Source: Streptomyces fuscichromogenes
GTDB lineage: Bacteria; Actinomycetota; Actinomycetes; Streptomycetales; Streptomycetaceae
Reading direction: 5' to 3'
Length of the DNA stretch: 64,000 nucleotides
Assembly (NCBI RefSeq): GCF_014645815.1
Contig: NZ_BMML01000005.1
Coordinates: forward strand, 1-64,000
In this document: piece after piece, positions 7,139 through 17,000 of the stretch
How positions within the stretch are numbered: position 1 is the first letter of the stretch
Layout of the letters: each line of letters starts with the position of its first letter
The notes under the pieces: generated by a model
What the model was told of the DNA's origin: nothing
What the model saw: the letters and a program-made list of their open reading frames with translations, nothing else
Database searches by the model: none
Program-made: the position numbers and the translations under genes

Positions 7139-9034
7139 ATGAGCGTTGACGGGTGGGACGAGTCCGTCGGTGAGGGGACGACCTCGCCGCAGGTGCCCAG
7201 CCAGGGCGGGCGGGCCGCGGTGCCACCGGCCGGCGAACCGCCGGAGGGGAACGTTCCGGCACAGCGGGACGGCAGTGTGCTGCCGCCGTCCCGCGAACTG
7301 CCCCATCCCGACAGCCAGTTGATCGAGCGGATGCGGGCCGGCGACGACTCGGCGTACGAGGAGCTGTACCGCCGGCACGCGGACGCGGTACGGCGCTATG
7401 CGCGGACCTGCTGCCGGGACGGGCACACCGCCGACGACCTGACCGCCGAGGTGTTCGCCCGCATGCTGCAGGCGGTGCGCGGCGGTTCCGGACCCGAGTA
7501 CGCCGTGCGCGCCTATCTGCTCACCTCGGTACGGCGGGTCGCCGCACAGTGGATCAAGTCGGCCCGGCGCGAGCAGCTGGTCGACGACTTCGCGCTGTTC
7601 GCGGCACAGGCCGCGCGTGGCACCGAGGGGGCCGAAGACACCGCATCTCCTGGCTCCTTCGGAGCGGGGCTCGACCTCGGCGCGGACGTGCGCGCGATGC
7701 ACGAGGCCGAGCAGTCGATGGCGATGCGGGCCTTCCGTTCGCTGCCGGAGCGCTGGCAGGCCGTGCTGTGGCACACCGAGGTCGAGGACGAGTCGCCGAG
7801 CGAGGTGGCCGTTCTCTTCGGACTGGACGCCAACGGCACCCGGGTCCTCGCCAGCCGGGCCCGGGAGGGGCTCAAGCAGGCCTACCTCCAGGCCCATGTG
7901 AGCGCCTCCCTCGTCGACGACGAGGAGTGCGCCCGCTACGCCGACCAGCTCGGCGGCTACGCCCGCCGCAAACTGCGGGTCCGCGCCGAACGGGGGCTGC
8001 GCAAGCACCTGGAGGAGTGCGCCAGGTGCCGGCTGGCCGCCGCCCAGATCGAAGAGGTCGCGAGCGGTATCCCGGCCGTCGTACCGGTCGCGGTCATCGG
8101 CTGGCTCGGAGCCGCCGGGTACGCCAAGGCGCTCGGCATCGTCGCCGGGGGCGCCGGGGTGGGGGCCGCGGGTGCGGCCGCCGCGGCCGCCGGTTCGTCC
8201 GGCGGGGCGGGCGGCGGGGCCGGGGGTGCCGCCGCCTCGGAAGGGCTCGCGGGGCCGGTGAAGGCCGGTATCGCCGCCGGAGTGGCCGCGACGGCGATCG
8301 CCGTGGTGGCCCTCGCCCTGACGAACGACAGCCACCCGGTCAAGGAGGCGGTGAAACCCGCCCCGTCCGCGCCGGCCGTACAGCGGCCCGTGACGCCGGC
8401 CCCCACCCCGCCGAAGCGGAAACCGGCACCCGAGCCGGTCGTCCTCGCCCCCCGGCCGACCTCGACCCCCACCCCCACCCCGACCCCGACCCAGGCCCCC
8501 AGGCCCGCCCCGAGCCCGAAGCCGACCCCCACCGCGACCCCCGCACCGGCCCCGAGCCCGACTCCCACTCCCACGCCGACGCCCACTCCGCCGCCCGCCC
8601 CGGCCGTCTACCAGTTCAGCGAGCTGCGCTTCGACATCACCGGCGACGGCACCCGGCCGGAGATCCGGCTCGGCGAGAGCAGCTGGGTCTGGCAGCGGTA
8701 CGGCGTGACGGTGGCCGGCAAGGAGTACGCGCACGGCGTCACCGTGCACGGCCGGTCCTCCGTCACCATCGACCTCAACCGGCAGTGCACCGCCTACGAC
8801 GCGACGGCCGGCGTCGACGACATGACCCTGGGCCTCGGCAGGGTCACCTTCGCCGTCTACGCGGACGGGGTACGGCTGTGGCGGTCCGGGGCGGTCGAGG
8901 GCGGACAGGCCGCCGTACCCGTCCATGTGGACCTCACCGGGCGCCGGACCGTGCGTCTGGTGGTCGAACCGCTGACCGCCTTCGACACGGTGGCGCTCGC
9001 CGACTGGGCCGAGTCGAAGTTCACCTGCCGGTAG
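7139..9034 (+). CDS. ECF sigma factor fused to zinc anti-sigma motif, membrane helix and NPCBM domain
   Basis: 631 aa. Residues 58-145 form sigma region 2 (SAYEELYRRHADAVRRYA, HTADDLTAEVFARML). Residues about 190-250 form region 4 (LPERWQAVLWHTEVEDESPS, helix-turn-helix after it). A ZAS-like motif H290-x3-C294-x2-C297 (HLEECARC) follows, then an Ala/Gly-rich stretch, a hydrophobic helix at about 374-395, and a Pro/Thr-rich linker (about 400-485). The NPCBM carbohydrate-binding module is at about 488-631 (YGVTVAGKEYAHGVTVHG, VGDD-like GVDDMTLG, ADWAESKF). This implies a cytosolic sigma factor tethered to the membrane with an extracellular sugar-sensing domain. Most ECF factors use a separate anti-sigma; here the elements are in one chain. 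It converges with the AfsR-like gene after 16 bases. Confidence 0.85.
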   Translation: MSVDGWDESVGEGTTSPQVPSQGGRAAVPPAGEPPEGNVPAQRDGSVLPPSRELPHPDSQLIERMRAGDDSAYEELYRRHADAVRRYARTCCRDGHTADDLTAEVFARMLQAVRGGSGPEYAVRAYLLTSVRRVAAQWIKSARREQLVDDFALFAAQAARGTEGAEDTASPGSFGAGLDLGADVRAMHEAEQSMAMRAFRSLPERWQAVLWHTEVEDESPSEVAVLFGLDANGTRVLASRAREGLKQAYLQAHVSASLVDDEECARYADQLGGYARRKLRVRAERGLRKHLEECARCRLAAAQIEEVASGIPAVVPVAVIGWLGAAGYAKALGIVAGGAGVGAAGAAAAAAGSSGGAGGGAGGAAASEGLAGPVKAGIAAGVAATAIAVVALALTNDSHPVKEAVKPAPSAPAVQRPVTPAPTPPKRKPAPEPVVLAPRPTSTPTPTPTPTQAPRPAPSPKPTPTATPAPAPSPTPTPTPTPTPPPAPAVYQFSELRFDITGDGTRPEIRLGESSWVWQRYGVTVAGKEYAHGVTVHGRSSVTIDLNRQCTAYDATAGVDDMTLGLGRVTFAVYADGVRLWRSGAVEGGQAAVPVHVDLTGRRTVRLVVEPLTAFDTVALADWAESKFTCR

Positions 9035-9050
9035 CGGACGCGGCCCCGGC

Positions 9051-12000
9051 TCAGATGCCGGTGGCGGCCGGCGTGCTGTTCAGCTCACGCAGGGCGTCCT
9101 CCTCGGTGAGGGAGGCGCCGCGCGAGCGCTCGGCCGCGTAGCGCCGCGCGGTCAGCGTCGTGCGGGCGGTCTCGTCGACCTCCGCGGCGCGGGTGCGCTC
9201 CGGCTCGGGGCGGACGCTCCCGGCCCGCCAGTGGTCGGCGGCGGCGTACAGCCGTACCGCCCCGGCGAGATCGCCGAGCCTGGCCAGCAGGTCGGCGCCG
9301 ACGTCCACCAGGGCCGCCGTGATCACCTCGGCGCACCGGTACTCCACCGCCTCGCGCAGCCCCTCGGCCACGATCGGCAGCGCCCGCGCGGGACCGTGCT
9401 CCTGGGCCGTGAGCATGGCCTCGACCACGCGGATCGCGGCCCCGAACTGCGGAGGCGCGGAACCGGCCGCCGTGGCGTCCCGGGCGTACTCGTAGCATTC
9501 GCGCGCCCGGGGCAGGTCGCCGTCGTAGTGCGCCAGGATCGCCCGCAGCAGCGCCACGTACGCCTTCGACTCCGCCACCCCGTACCGGTCGGAGGCCTCG
9601 CCCGCGCGGTCGAGGGCGATCCGGGCGCCCGCCCGGTCGCCGGAGCGGAAGGCGATCTCGGCGAGCCGGGCGAGCAGGAACGGCGTCTCCGCGTACGCGC
9701 CGACCTCGTGGGCGAGCCGCAGCGCCTCCCGGTACTCTCCCTCCGCCGCCGCGAACCGGCCGCGCGCCATGTCCGCCTCGCCCGCCGCGCTGCACACCTG
9801 CGCCCTCATCCAGCGGTCCCCGACCCGCCGGCCGAGGACGCGCAGCTCGGCCAGGTCCTCGTCGACGCCCCGCAGGTTGCCGGGTGAGTCGACCATGATG
9901 TGGGTGCGGTACATCAGGGAGACGCCTACCTCCCAGTCGCCGCCGTACTCCCGGCAGTTGTCCACCACGGCGGACATGTCCGGGGCGATGTCCACGGCCG
10001 GGCCGCCCAGGGTCCAGGCGGTGAGCGGCCAGATGAGGCCGGGCAGCCGGGCGGCCCGGGGACCGCCCGGCTCGAACGCGGCCCTGATGAGCGAGAGGTA
10101 CCGCGGGGTCCGCTCGTCCGCGACCAGGTCGGGCTGGCCGGACTCGGCGGCCAGGAACAGGTCGTACAGCCTGAGGTCCATACGCAGCTCGCACAGCGGG
10201 TGCCCGGCCCCGGCGTCGGGGGCGGCCAGGAACGCGCCCACGGGGTCCGCCGCGTCGGCGAGCGCGCGCAGCTCGTCCGGACCGGCGTCCTCGGGCAGGG
10301 CGTCCCGGGCGACGCCCAGGCGCAGTACCGCGCGGAACGAGGCCGTCGCCTCCTGGCGGTAGTTGCGCAGCCACCAGAACCAGCCGACGGCGAGGACGAT
10401 CCGGCCCGCCTGTACCTCGTCGCCCGCGCGCATCGCCCGGTCGAGGGCCGCGCGGATGTTGTCGAGGTCGGTCTCCAGGCGGCGGATCCAGGGCAGTTGC
10501 TCCCCGGAGCGCAGTCGCGGCTCCGCCTCCTCCACGAGCGCGCGCACCCAGGTGCCGTGCCGCCGCTCGGCCGCCGCACGCAGCCCGGGAAGCTCCGCGG
10601 CGCGCTCGACGGCGTACTCGTGGATGGTCTCCAGCATGCGGTAACGCATACCGCCCGTGCCGTCCGGGGTGGCGACGATCAGGGACTTGTCGACGAGCGC
10701 GCCGACGAGGTCGGCGGCCGGTCCGGTGCACACGGCCTCCGCCGCCGTGAGGTCCCAGCCACCGGCGAAGACGGACACCTCGCGCAGCATGGTCCGCTCC
10801 CGCTCGTCGAGCAGGTCCCAGGACCAGTCGACGACCGCGCGCAGGGTCTGCTGGCGGGGCAGGACCGTACGGCTGCCGGCGGTGAGCAGGCGGAAGCGGT
10901 CGTCGAGCCGGTCGGCGATCTGCCGGGGCGTCAGCAGCCGCAGCCGGGCGGCCGCGAGCTCGATGGCGAGCGGCAGCCCGTCCAGGCGGCGGCAGATCTC
11001 GTCGACGGCCGCCGCGTCGCCCGGCGCGGCACCGGTCCCCGTCCCCGTCCCCGTCCCCGGGCGGACGGTGGCCGCGCGCTCCTCGAAGAGACGGTGTGCG
11101 TGCTCGGGAGCGAGGGGCTCGACCGGGCGCACCGACTCGCCGGGGACGCCCAGGGGTTCACGGCTGGTGGCGAGGACCGTGAGTCCCGGGCAGTGGGTGA
11201 GCAGGGTCTCGGCGAGAGCGGCCGCCGCTTCGATGACGTGTTCGCAGTTGTCAAGGATCAGGAGCTGGCTGCGCGGGGCGCAGTACTCGACGAGCAGGGC
11301 CGTGGGGTCGGTCTGCACGGTCGCCAGCTCGTTGGTCATGAGCACGGTCTCGCGCAGACCGAGCGCGCTCACCACCGCGCCCGGCACCGCCTCGGGCCGG
11401 TCGAGCGGGGCGAGCTCGACGAGCCATGCCTGTGGGAGCCCGGCGGCGGCCTCCTCGGCGAGACGGGTCTTCCCGGAGCCGCCCGGTCCGGTGAGGGTGA
11501 CGAGACGGGCCCTGTGCAATTCGGAACGAACGGCTTCGAGTTCGGGTTCCCGGCCCACGAAGGAGGTAAGACGCGGACGGAGGTTGCCGGTGCGGGGCGG
11601 GGGCGCGCCGAGGGGGTCGGGTTCCGGCGTGAGCAACGACGCGTGCAGCGCCTGGAGTTCCGGGCCGGGGACGGCGCCGAGGCCGTCGGCGAGGGTGCGG
11701 CGGGCGGTCTCGTAGGCGGCGAGCGCGTCCGCCGGGCGGCCGGTGTCGCACAGGGCGCGGATGAGCAGGGCGTGCAGCGACTCGTCGTACGGGTGGTCCG
11801 TGGTGAGCCCGGTCAGCTCCGGTAGGGCGTCGGCGGCGCGGCCGAGGCGGAGGGCGGCGTCGGCGCGGGCGCGGGTGGCTTCCAGCCGGAGCGCCGCCGG
11901 GCGGACGGCGGCCGCCACCCGGTCGGGGAGGTCGGCGAGGGCGGGGCCGCGCCAGAGGGCGAGGGCCTCGGTGAGGAGGCGGTGGGCCGCCGCCGGGTCG

Positions 12001-12347
12001 CCGGCGGCGAGGGCCTGGCCGCCCTCGCGTACCTGCCGCTCGAAGACATGCAGGTCGACGTCGTCCGCCGTGGCCGCCAGCCGGTAGCCGCCGGGGCCGG
12101 ACGTGATGCTGTCCTTGCCGAGGCTGCGGCGGAGCCGGCCGACGAGGGCCTGGAGTGCGGCCGGGGCGTCCTGGGGCGGGTCGTCGTCCGCCGCCCAGAT
12201 CTCCTGGATGAGGATCTCGGGGGTGAGGGTGCGGGCGGGGTGCAGGGCGAGGACGGTGAGCAGCGCGCGGAGACGGGGGCCGCCGACGGGTATGGGGGCG
12301 CCCTGCTCATCGGTGGCTTGGGCCGTGCCCAGGATTCGGTACCGCAC
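9051..12347 (-). CDS. AfsR/SARP-type transcriptional regulator with BTAD and NB-ARC domains
   Basis: About 1,098 aa from a GTG at 12347 (VRYRILGTAQATDEQG). The OmpR-type DNA-binding domain spans about 1-95. The BTAD helices span about 97-245 (LLTEALALWRGPALADLPDR, TRRTL-like AYETARRTLADGLGAVPGPEL). The NB-ARC ATPase follows, with P-loop GPGGSGKTRLAEEAA and Walker B LLILDNCEHV, and then a long TPR-like C-terminal half. The frame continues open upstream to 12704, but that part overlaps the dispersed repeat and lacks domain homology. Proteins of this kind activate secondary metabolism and development genes. Its likely targets are unknown; the nearest gene upstream is the asparagine-synthetase-like protein. 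Confidence 0.87.
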   Translation of the reverse strand: MRYRILGTAQATDEQGAPIPVGGPRLRALLTVLALHPARTLTPEILIQEIWAADDDPPQDAPAALQALVGRLRRSLGKDSITSGPGGYRLAATADDVDLHVFERQVREGGQALAAGDPAAAHRLLTEALALWRGPALADLPDRVAAAVRPAALRLEATRARADAALRLGRAADALPELTGLTTDHPYDESLHALLIRALCDTGRPADALAAYETARRTLADGLGAVPGPELQALHASLLTPEPDPLGAPPPRTGNLRPRLTSFVGREPELEAVRSELHRARLVTLTGPGGSGKTRLAEEAAAGLPQAWLVELAPLDRPEAVPGAVVSALGLRETVLMTNELATVQTDPTALLVEYCAPRSQLLILDNCEHVIEAAAALAETLLTHCPGLTVLATSREPLGVPGESVRPVEPLAPEHAHRLFEERAATVRPGTGTGTGTGAAPGDAAAVDEICRRLDGLPLAIELAAARLRLLTPRQIADRLDDRFRLLTAGSRTVLPRQQTLRAVVDWSWDLLDERERTMLREVSVFAGGWDLTAAEAVCTGPAADLVGALVDKSLIVATPDGTGGMRYRMLETIHEYAVERAAELPGLRAAAERRHGTWVRALVEEAEPRLRSGEQLPWIRRLETDLDNIRAALDRAMRAGDEVQAGRIVLAVGWFWWLRNYRQEATASFRAVLRLGVARDALPEDAGPDELRALADAADPVGAFLAAPDAGAGHPLCELRMDLRLYDLFLAAESGQPDLVADERTPRYLSLIRAAFEPGGPRAARLPGLIWPLTAWTLGGPAVDIAPDMSAVVDNCREYGGDWEVGVSLMYRTHIMVDSPGNLRGVDEDLAELRVLGRRVGDRWMRAQVCSAAGEADMARGRFAAAEGEYREALRLAHEVGAYAETPFLLARLAEIAFRSGDRAGARIALDRAGEASDRYGVAESKAYVALLRAILAHYDGDLPRARECYEYARDATAAGSAPPQFGAAIRVVEAMLTAQEHGPARALPIVAEGLREAVEYRCAEVITAALVDVGADLLARLGDLAGAVRLYAAADHWRAGSVRPEPERTRAAEVDETARTTLTARRYAAERSRGASLTEEDALRELNSTPAATGI

Positions 12348-12429
12348 CGGGTCATTGTCACCGGGGACCGGCCGAAGGGGCACGGAGTTTCGACGGGGGG
12401 TGTGTCGGGGGCCGCGGGGTGGGGCCGGG

Positions 12430-12640
12430 GAGGGTGGGGACGCGGGGTGGGGACGCTTACCGGCGCTGGCAGGGTCCCCCCGCGCCCACCCGTGCCGCCC
12501 TGCGGCACGCCTGCCCGCGGCTATATGAACCACGACCCGCGAACGTCGCGCCCCGCCAGAACCCCGCGGAACAGCACGAACCCGCGGACGTCGTGCCCCG
12601 TCAGGGGCGCGGGGAACTGCGCGGGTGACCCCCACCGGGC
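12430..12640 (+). repeat. Dispersed intergenic repeat (family A), extended copy
   Basis: The core at about 12593-12625 carries GGGGCGCGGGGAACTGCGCG preceded by TGCCCCGTCA. The upstream part at 12455-12480 (GACGCTTACCGGCGCT) matches the flank of the copy near 2330. It covers most of the 378-base gap between the AfsR-like gene and the convergently read end of the next minus-strand gene. No small gene was seen there. Confidence 0.65.
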
Positions 12641-12725
12641 CGCGGCCGAGCCACGAGGGTCCCACCCCCGATGCGGGGGGCCGGGGGCGGCAGCCCCCGG
12701 ACATGTCGGCCCCCTCCCCGGAGGG

Positions 12726-14804
12726 TCACGCCCCCGAGGCCAACGCCCCCCTCATCGGCCTCACCCCCGCCGGCACCGCACGCGCGCGTGCCGGCGTCCC
12801 CGTCCAGCACGTGCCCCGCCGGGACAGCAGCCGGCGCAGCCACAGCTCCAGGGAGACCAGGTCGGCCAGCCCGTCCAGCGGCAACGGCTCACCCGCGGCC
12901 GCCGAGCGGAGCGCCTTGCGGACGACTCTCGCCTCCACCAGGCCCGCCTGGGCGAGCAGCGGCGTCGCGAAGAGGGAGATCAGGTCGTCGGCGGCCACGC
13001 GCAGCCCGGTGCGGGTGGCCGCCGCCGAGGAGGCGTGGGAGGGGGCGCCCCAGCCCGGCGGGAGGTCGGTGACGCCGGCCCCCTCCAGGACCGTACGGAG
13101 GATCGCGGCACGGGCGCCCGGCTGGACGCGCAGGGCCTCGGGGAGGTCGCGGCAGGCGCGGACCACCTGGTTGTCCAGGAAGGGGGCGTGCAGGCGCTGG
13201 GAGCGGATCTCCGCCGCCTGCTCCAGGACGCGGAGGTCGGCGGCGTGCCGGGCCAGCACCGCACGCGCGCGGTAGTCTCCGGGGCGCTGCCCGGGGCCGA
13301 CGCCGGAGCGGTTCGCCGACCCCTGGAGCAGAACCGATACTTCAGCGAGGGCCTCACCGGTCAGCCAGCGCGCCGCCGGGCCCGGTCTCGCCCAGGTGAG
13401 CGCCGCGAGGGACGCGCCCACCGCGCCTCCGGGATCGTCGAACCGGCGCCGCAGCAGGCGCTCGGCGAGGGACTCGACGCCCGCGCGGTACGGCGTACGC
13501 GCCAGTCGCCGTGCCGCGCCGTACACGCGCGCGGGGACCATCACCGAGCCGTCGGCCTTGGCCAGCGCGGCGACCGGGCGGACGAGGTGGCGGCGTTTGC
13601 GGTCCATCAGCAGGTCGGCGAGGCGCGCGGGGTGTGCGTCGAGGACCTGGCGGGCGCCGTAGCCGGTGAAGTGGTCGGCGCTGCCCGCGGCGAGCCGGGC
13701 GCGGTGCCGGGCGGCGGAGATCAGCGACGGGCCCGGTTCGTCGGTCAGGGGGCCGTCGAGGTCGGCGTACGGCAGCGTCTCCTCGCCGCCGGTGACCACC
13801 ACGTGGTGCAGGCGCGGGTTGGCGGCGAGGGTGCCCGCGCGCTGGAGTTCGGCCTCGCGGCCGCCCACGGCCAGGTCGTTGAAGGTCACGGCCAGGAGCC
13901 GCTCGCCGGCGCCCGTGCCGTGGCCGAGGACCGTGCCGGGCATGCCGGGCAGGCCCGCGGCGAGCAGCGCGAGCGTCCCCGACGCCGGGCCGCCGGAGAG
14001 GTCGGCGCCGATGCCCGGGACCGGCATCCCGCGCGCCGCGCGACGCTCGGCGGGGCCCATGCCGGGTACCGGACCCGGGTCGATGTCCGGGACGTGCCGG
14101 GGTGCCGACAGCCGCGCGCGTACCGCTTCTACGAGTGCGTCCCGTACCGCGTCCACCGCGCTGTCCGGGTCGGCGGAGGGGGCCGCGACCGCGAGCGAGG
14201 CGACCTGCTCGTATCCGGCGACCTCGCGCGCCCCGGTGCGCAGGATCAGCGCATGCCCCGGCGGAATGCGCCGCACGCCCTCGTACGGGGTCGAGTCGTG
14301 CACCGCGGCCGGCACGTCGGGGGCGGCGAGCAGGGCCGCGAGGTGGCCGTAGTCGAGGTTGGCCTCGATGAGGTCGGCGAGCGGCAGCGCGGCCGTGGCG
14401 TAGGCCGTACCGCCTGCCCAGGGGCTGTGGAAGACGGGGCGGGCGCCCGCGAGGTCGCCGCAGACCGTGACCCGGCGGCCGACCTGGACGACGGCCGTGT
14501 AACTGCCGGACCAGGCGGTCAGATGCCGGAGTGCGCCCCCGCGCGCCGTGAAGAGGCCGAGGCGCAGTTCCTCGTCGGTGGCGCCGCAGGTGCCGAGGAC
14601 GGCGATGCGGTTCTGTGCGTCGGCCTTGATGACACGCACCTCGTCGGGGCGCCAGTCACCCACCGCCCAGAGCGGGTCGGGGTCGCCCCACAGGAGCTGG
14701 GAGCCGACGGGGTGGACGGTCTCGCCGTCGTAGCCCATGGCGCCGGCGGAGCCGAGCGTGGCGGCACCGGAGGCGGTGCTGCTCCATCCCACCAACCACC
14801 GCAT
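12726..14804 (-). CDS. Asparagine-synthetase-like protein with degenerate active sites
   Basis: About 692 aa from the ATG at 14804 (MRWLVGWSS). The N-terminal 200 residues have the class II glutaminase fold pattern (SGSYTAVVQVG, GDLAGARPVF, GVRRIPPGHALIL), but the catalytic Cys that must follow Met1 is Arg-Trp, so it cannot use glutamine in the usual way. In the C-terminal synthetase domain the PPi-loop reads LSGGPASG (about 269-276), where active members have SGGxDS. The later GxGxDE motif reads TGYGARQ. APFLDNQVV is conserved. Related amide-forming cyclases include lasso-peptide and beta-lactam synthetases, which also lack the Cys but keep the ATP-site Asp. No lasso precursor or protease is adjacent. 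The enzymatic role is uncertain. Confidence 0.75.
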   Translation of the reverse strand: MRWLVGWSSTASGAATLGSAGAMGYDGETVHPVGSQLLWGDPDPLWAVGDWRPDEVRVIKADAQNRIAVLGTCGATDEELRLGLFTARGGALRHLTAWSGSYTAVVQVGRRVTVCGDLAGARPVFHSPWAGGTAYATAALPLADLIEANLDYGHLAALLAAPDVPAAVHDSTPYEGVRRIPPGHALILRTGAREVAGYEQVASLAVAAPSADPDSAVDAVRDALVEAVRARLSAPRHVPDIDPGPVPGMGPAERRAARGMPVPGIGADLSGGPASGTLALLAAGLPGMPGTVLGHGTGAGERLLAVTFNDLAVGGREAELQRAGTLAANPRLHHVVVTGGEETLPYADLDGPLTDEPGPSLISAARHRARLAAGSADHFTGYGARQVLDAHPARLADLLMDRKRRHLVRPVAALAKADGSVMVPARVYGAARRLARTPYRAGVESLAERLLRRRFDDPGGAVGASLAALTWARPGPAARWLTGEALAEVSVLLQGSANRSGVGPGQRPGDYRARAVLARHAADLRVLEQAAEIRSQRLHAPFLDNQVVRACRDLPEALRVQPGARAAILRTVLEGAGVTDLPPGWGAPSHASSAAATRTGLRVAADDLISLFATPLLAQAGLVEARVVRKALRSAAAGEPLPLDGLADLVSLELWLRRLLSRRGTCWTGTPARARAVPAGVRPMRGALASGA

Positions 14805-15542
14805 CGACGCCTCCACAGGCTGTGGACAACCATGCACGGGTACGAACCGGGTCCCCATGCTGCCATGAAGGACGCGGTCCGGAGGGGCGGTGGGGCCGCC
14901 TTTGATCCATGGAAGATTGAACGGAGTTGCCGCAGGACGGGCCACGCGCGCGTGCCGTGGAGGGGCCGCGGCGGGAGTCGGCCGCCGTACGGCACCAGGT
15001 GACTGCGACGCGAATGCGCCCCCTGTACGCTCCCCCAAGACGCCCTTCGCGCCCTCAATTACCGTGGTAGGAGCGTTGGACCCTCGCGAAAGGTGGGGTC
15101 GATTTTCGGCCAAATCGGCGATGGCCGCGCGGACTTGCGCACGCTCCGTACATGCTTTGCGCATCGCACGTACGCGTGTCAGGACACGCACAGTCCGGGA
15201 GGCGGGCATCGCCTCCCGGACCGGTCCGCCACCCGCGGGGATGAAGGTGGCGGTGTCCCCCAGCCCACTGGATCCAGTACAGCGGGCCGACCCACGCACC
15301 AACCATGGAACCGCTCCCCCGATGGCCGGAGAAGAGCGCACGGGCGGGCGCACGGCCACACGGCGGGGGCACGTCGCGACAGGTCGTGCACGGTGCGTAT
15401 CTGGGCCGCACTCGCGTACGGACCACAATCCCGCCATCCGGAACAATGCCTCTTAACGCTTGGGATGCGGCGAACTACGCTGGGTTTACGAATGCCGCGT
15501 GGTTATGCCAGCGCGGCAGCCGTCTGTGTCGAGGGGTGGCGC
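14805..15542. other. Long intergenic region between divergent asparagine-synthetase-like and sporulation genes
   Basis: About 740 bases without a convincing protein gene. Long open frames exist on both strands but have no recognisable domains and conflict with one another. It contains an isolated strong hairpin (15194-15220). The plus-strand ribosome-binding site GAGGGG lies shortly before 15543. The length suggests long leaders or a non-coding RNA. Confidence 0.45.
15194..15220. terminator. Isolated 11-bp perfect hairpin in a divergent intergenic region
   Basis: TCCGGGAGGCG (15194-15204) and CGCCTCCCGGA (15210-15220) pair perfectly around a GGCAT loop. No T-run follows on either strand. It is terminator-like, but neither neighbouring gene ends here, so it may close a small RNA or form part of a leader. 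Confidence 0.4.
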
Positions 15543-16967
15543 ATGTCCAGGGAGCAACGCGGGCCGAACGAAAAGCTCGGCGCCGTTCTCGCCCTCGCGG
15601 GAATCAGCAACGCAGGACTCGCGCGACGCGTCAACGATCTTGGCGCTCAACGCGGGTTGACTCTTCGCTACGACAAGACGTCGGTGGCGCGCTGGGTGTC
15701 GAAGGGCATGGTGCCGCAGGGCGCCGCCCCGCACCTCATCGCTGCCGCGATCGGCCAGAAGCTGGGCCGCCCGGTGCCGCTCCACGAGATCGGCCTGGCG
15801 GACGCGGATCCCGCACCCGAGGTGGGCCTCGCCTTCCCCAGGGACGTCGGCCAGGCGGTGCGGTCGGCGACGGAGCTGTACCGTCTCGACCTCGCCGGCC
15901 GCCGGGCCGGTTCCGGGGGCATCTGGCAGTCGCTGGCCGGATCGTTCGCAGTAAGCGCATACGCAACGCCCGCCTCGCGTTGGCTGATAACCCCCGCCGA
16001 CAGTTCGGTCGCGCGCGAGGCGAACGCCGTGGACGGTTCGGGCGCACCGCTCAAAGTCGGCCACAGCGACGTGCAGAAGCTGCGGGAGGCCGCCGAGGAC
16101 GCCAGACGCTGGGACTCCAAGTACGGCGGCGGCGACTGGCGGTCGTCGATGGTGCCGGAGTGTTTACGCGTGGAGGCGGCGCCGCTGCTGCTCGGCGCGT
16201 ACTCCGACGAGGTCGGGCGGGCGCTGTTCGGGGCGAGCGCGGAACTGACCCGGCTGGCCGGGTGGATGGCCTTCGACACCGGGCAGCAGGAGGCCGCGCA
16301 GCGGTACTACATCCAGGCGCTGCGGCTCGCCCGCGCGGCGGCCGACGTGCCGCTCGGCGGGTACGTGCTGGCCTCGATGTCCCTCCAGGCGACCTACCGG
16401 GGCTTCGGCGACGAGGGCGTCGACCTCGCGCAGGCCGCGGTGGAGCGCAACCGGGGGCTGGCGACCGCGCGGACCATGAGCTTCTTCCGGCTGGTCGAGG
16501 CGCGGGCCCACGCGCGCGCCAATGACGCGCAGGCCGCGGGGGCCGCGCTGAAGGCCGCGGAGGGGTGGCTGGAGCGGGCCCGGGAAGGGGACAACGATCC
16601 TTCCTGGCTGGGCTTCTACGGCTACGACCGGTTCGCCGCGGACGCGGCCGAGTGCTACCGGGACCTGAAGGCTCCGCGGCAGGTGCGGCGCTTCACCGAA
16701 CAGGCCCTCTCCAAGCCGACGGAGGAGTTCGTGCGGTCGCACGGGCTGCGGCTGGTCGTCTCGGCCGTCGCCGAACTGGAGTCGGGCAACCTCGACGCGG
16801 CCTGCGAGCAGGGGGTGCGGGCCGTGGAGGTGGCCGGGCGGATCTCCTCGGCGCGGACCACGGAGTACGTGAAGGATCTGCTGCACCGGCTGGAGCCGTA
16901 CGGGGACGAGCCGAGGGTGGTGGAGCTGCGGGAGCGGGCGCGGCCGCTGCTGATGGCGCCGGCGTGA
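15543..16967 (+). CDS. Sporulation-associated, NsdA-like regulator
   Basis: About 474 aa starting [20 protein letters not shown], with GAGGGG about 8 bases upstream. The first 90 residues resemble a helix-turn-helix ([35 protein letters not shown]). The rest is helical and TPR-like ([35 protein letters not shown]). I recognise the family as the Streptomyces sporulation-associated proteins related to NsdA, which repress sporulation and antibiotic synthesis; the exact role of this copy is inferred. Codon 208 (16164-16166) is TTA, the rare leucine codon read by the bldA tRNA, so its translation is probably tied to development. Confidence 0.75.
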   Translation: MSREQRGPNEKLGAVLALAGISNAGLARRVNDLGAQRGLTLRYDKTSVARWVSKGMVPQGAAPHLIAAAIGQKLGRPVPLHEIGLADADPAPEVGLAFPRDVGQAVRSATELYRLDLAGRRAGSGGIWQSLAGSFAVSAYATPASRWLITPADSSVAREANAVDGSGAPLKVGHSDVQKLREAAEDARRWDSKYGGGDWRSSMVPECLRVEAAPLLLGAYSDEVGRALFGASAELTRLAGWMAFDTGQQEAAQRYYIQALRLARAAADVPLGGYVLASMSLQATYRGFGDEGVDLAQAAVERNRGLATARTMSFFRLVEARAHARANDAQAAGAALKAAEGWLERAREGDNDPSWLGFYGYDRFAADAAECYRDLKAPRQVRRFTEQALSKPTEEFVRSHGLRLVVSAVAELESGNLDAACEQGVRAVEVAGRISSARTTEYVKDLLHRLEPYGDEPRVVELRERARPLLMAPA

Positions 16968-17000
16968 GAGTCGCCTGAGCGTCTGCGGGGTTCGTGTCGC

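Noticed and set aside
12726..14804. Lasso-peptide cluster around the asparagine-synthetase-like gene
   Set aside because: No precursor peptide, RRE protein or transglutaminase-like protease lies nearby.
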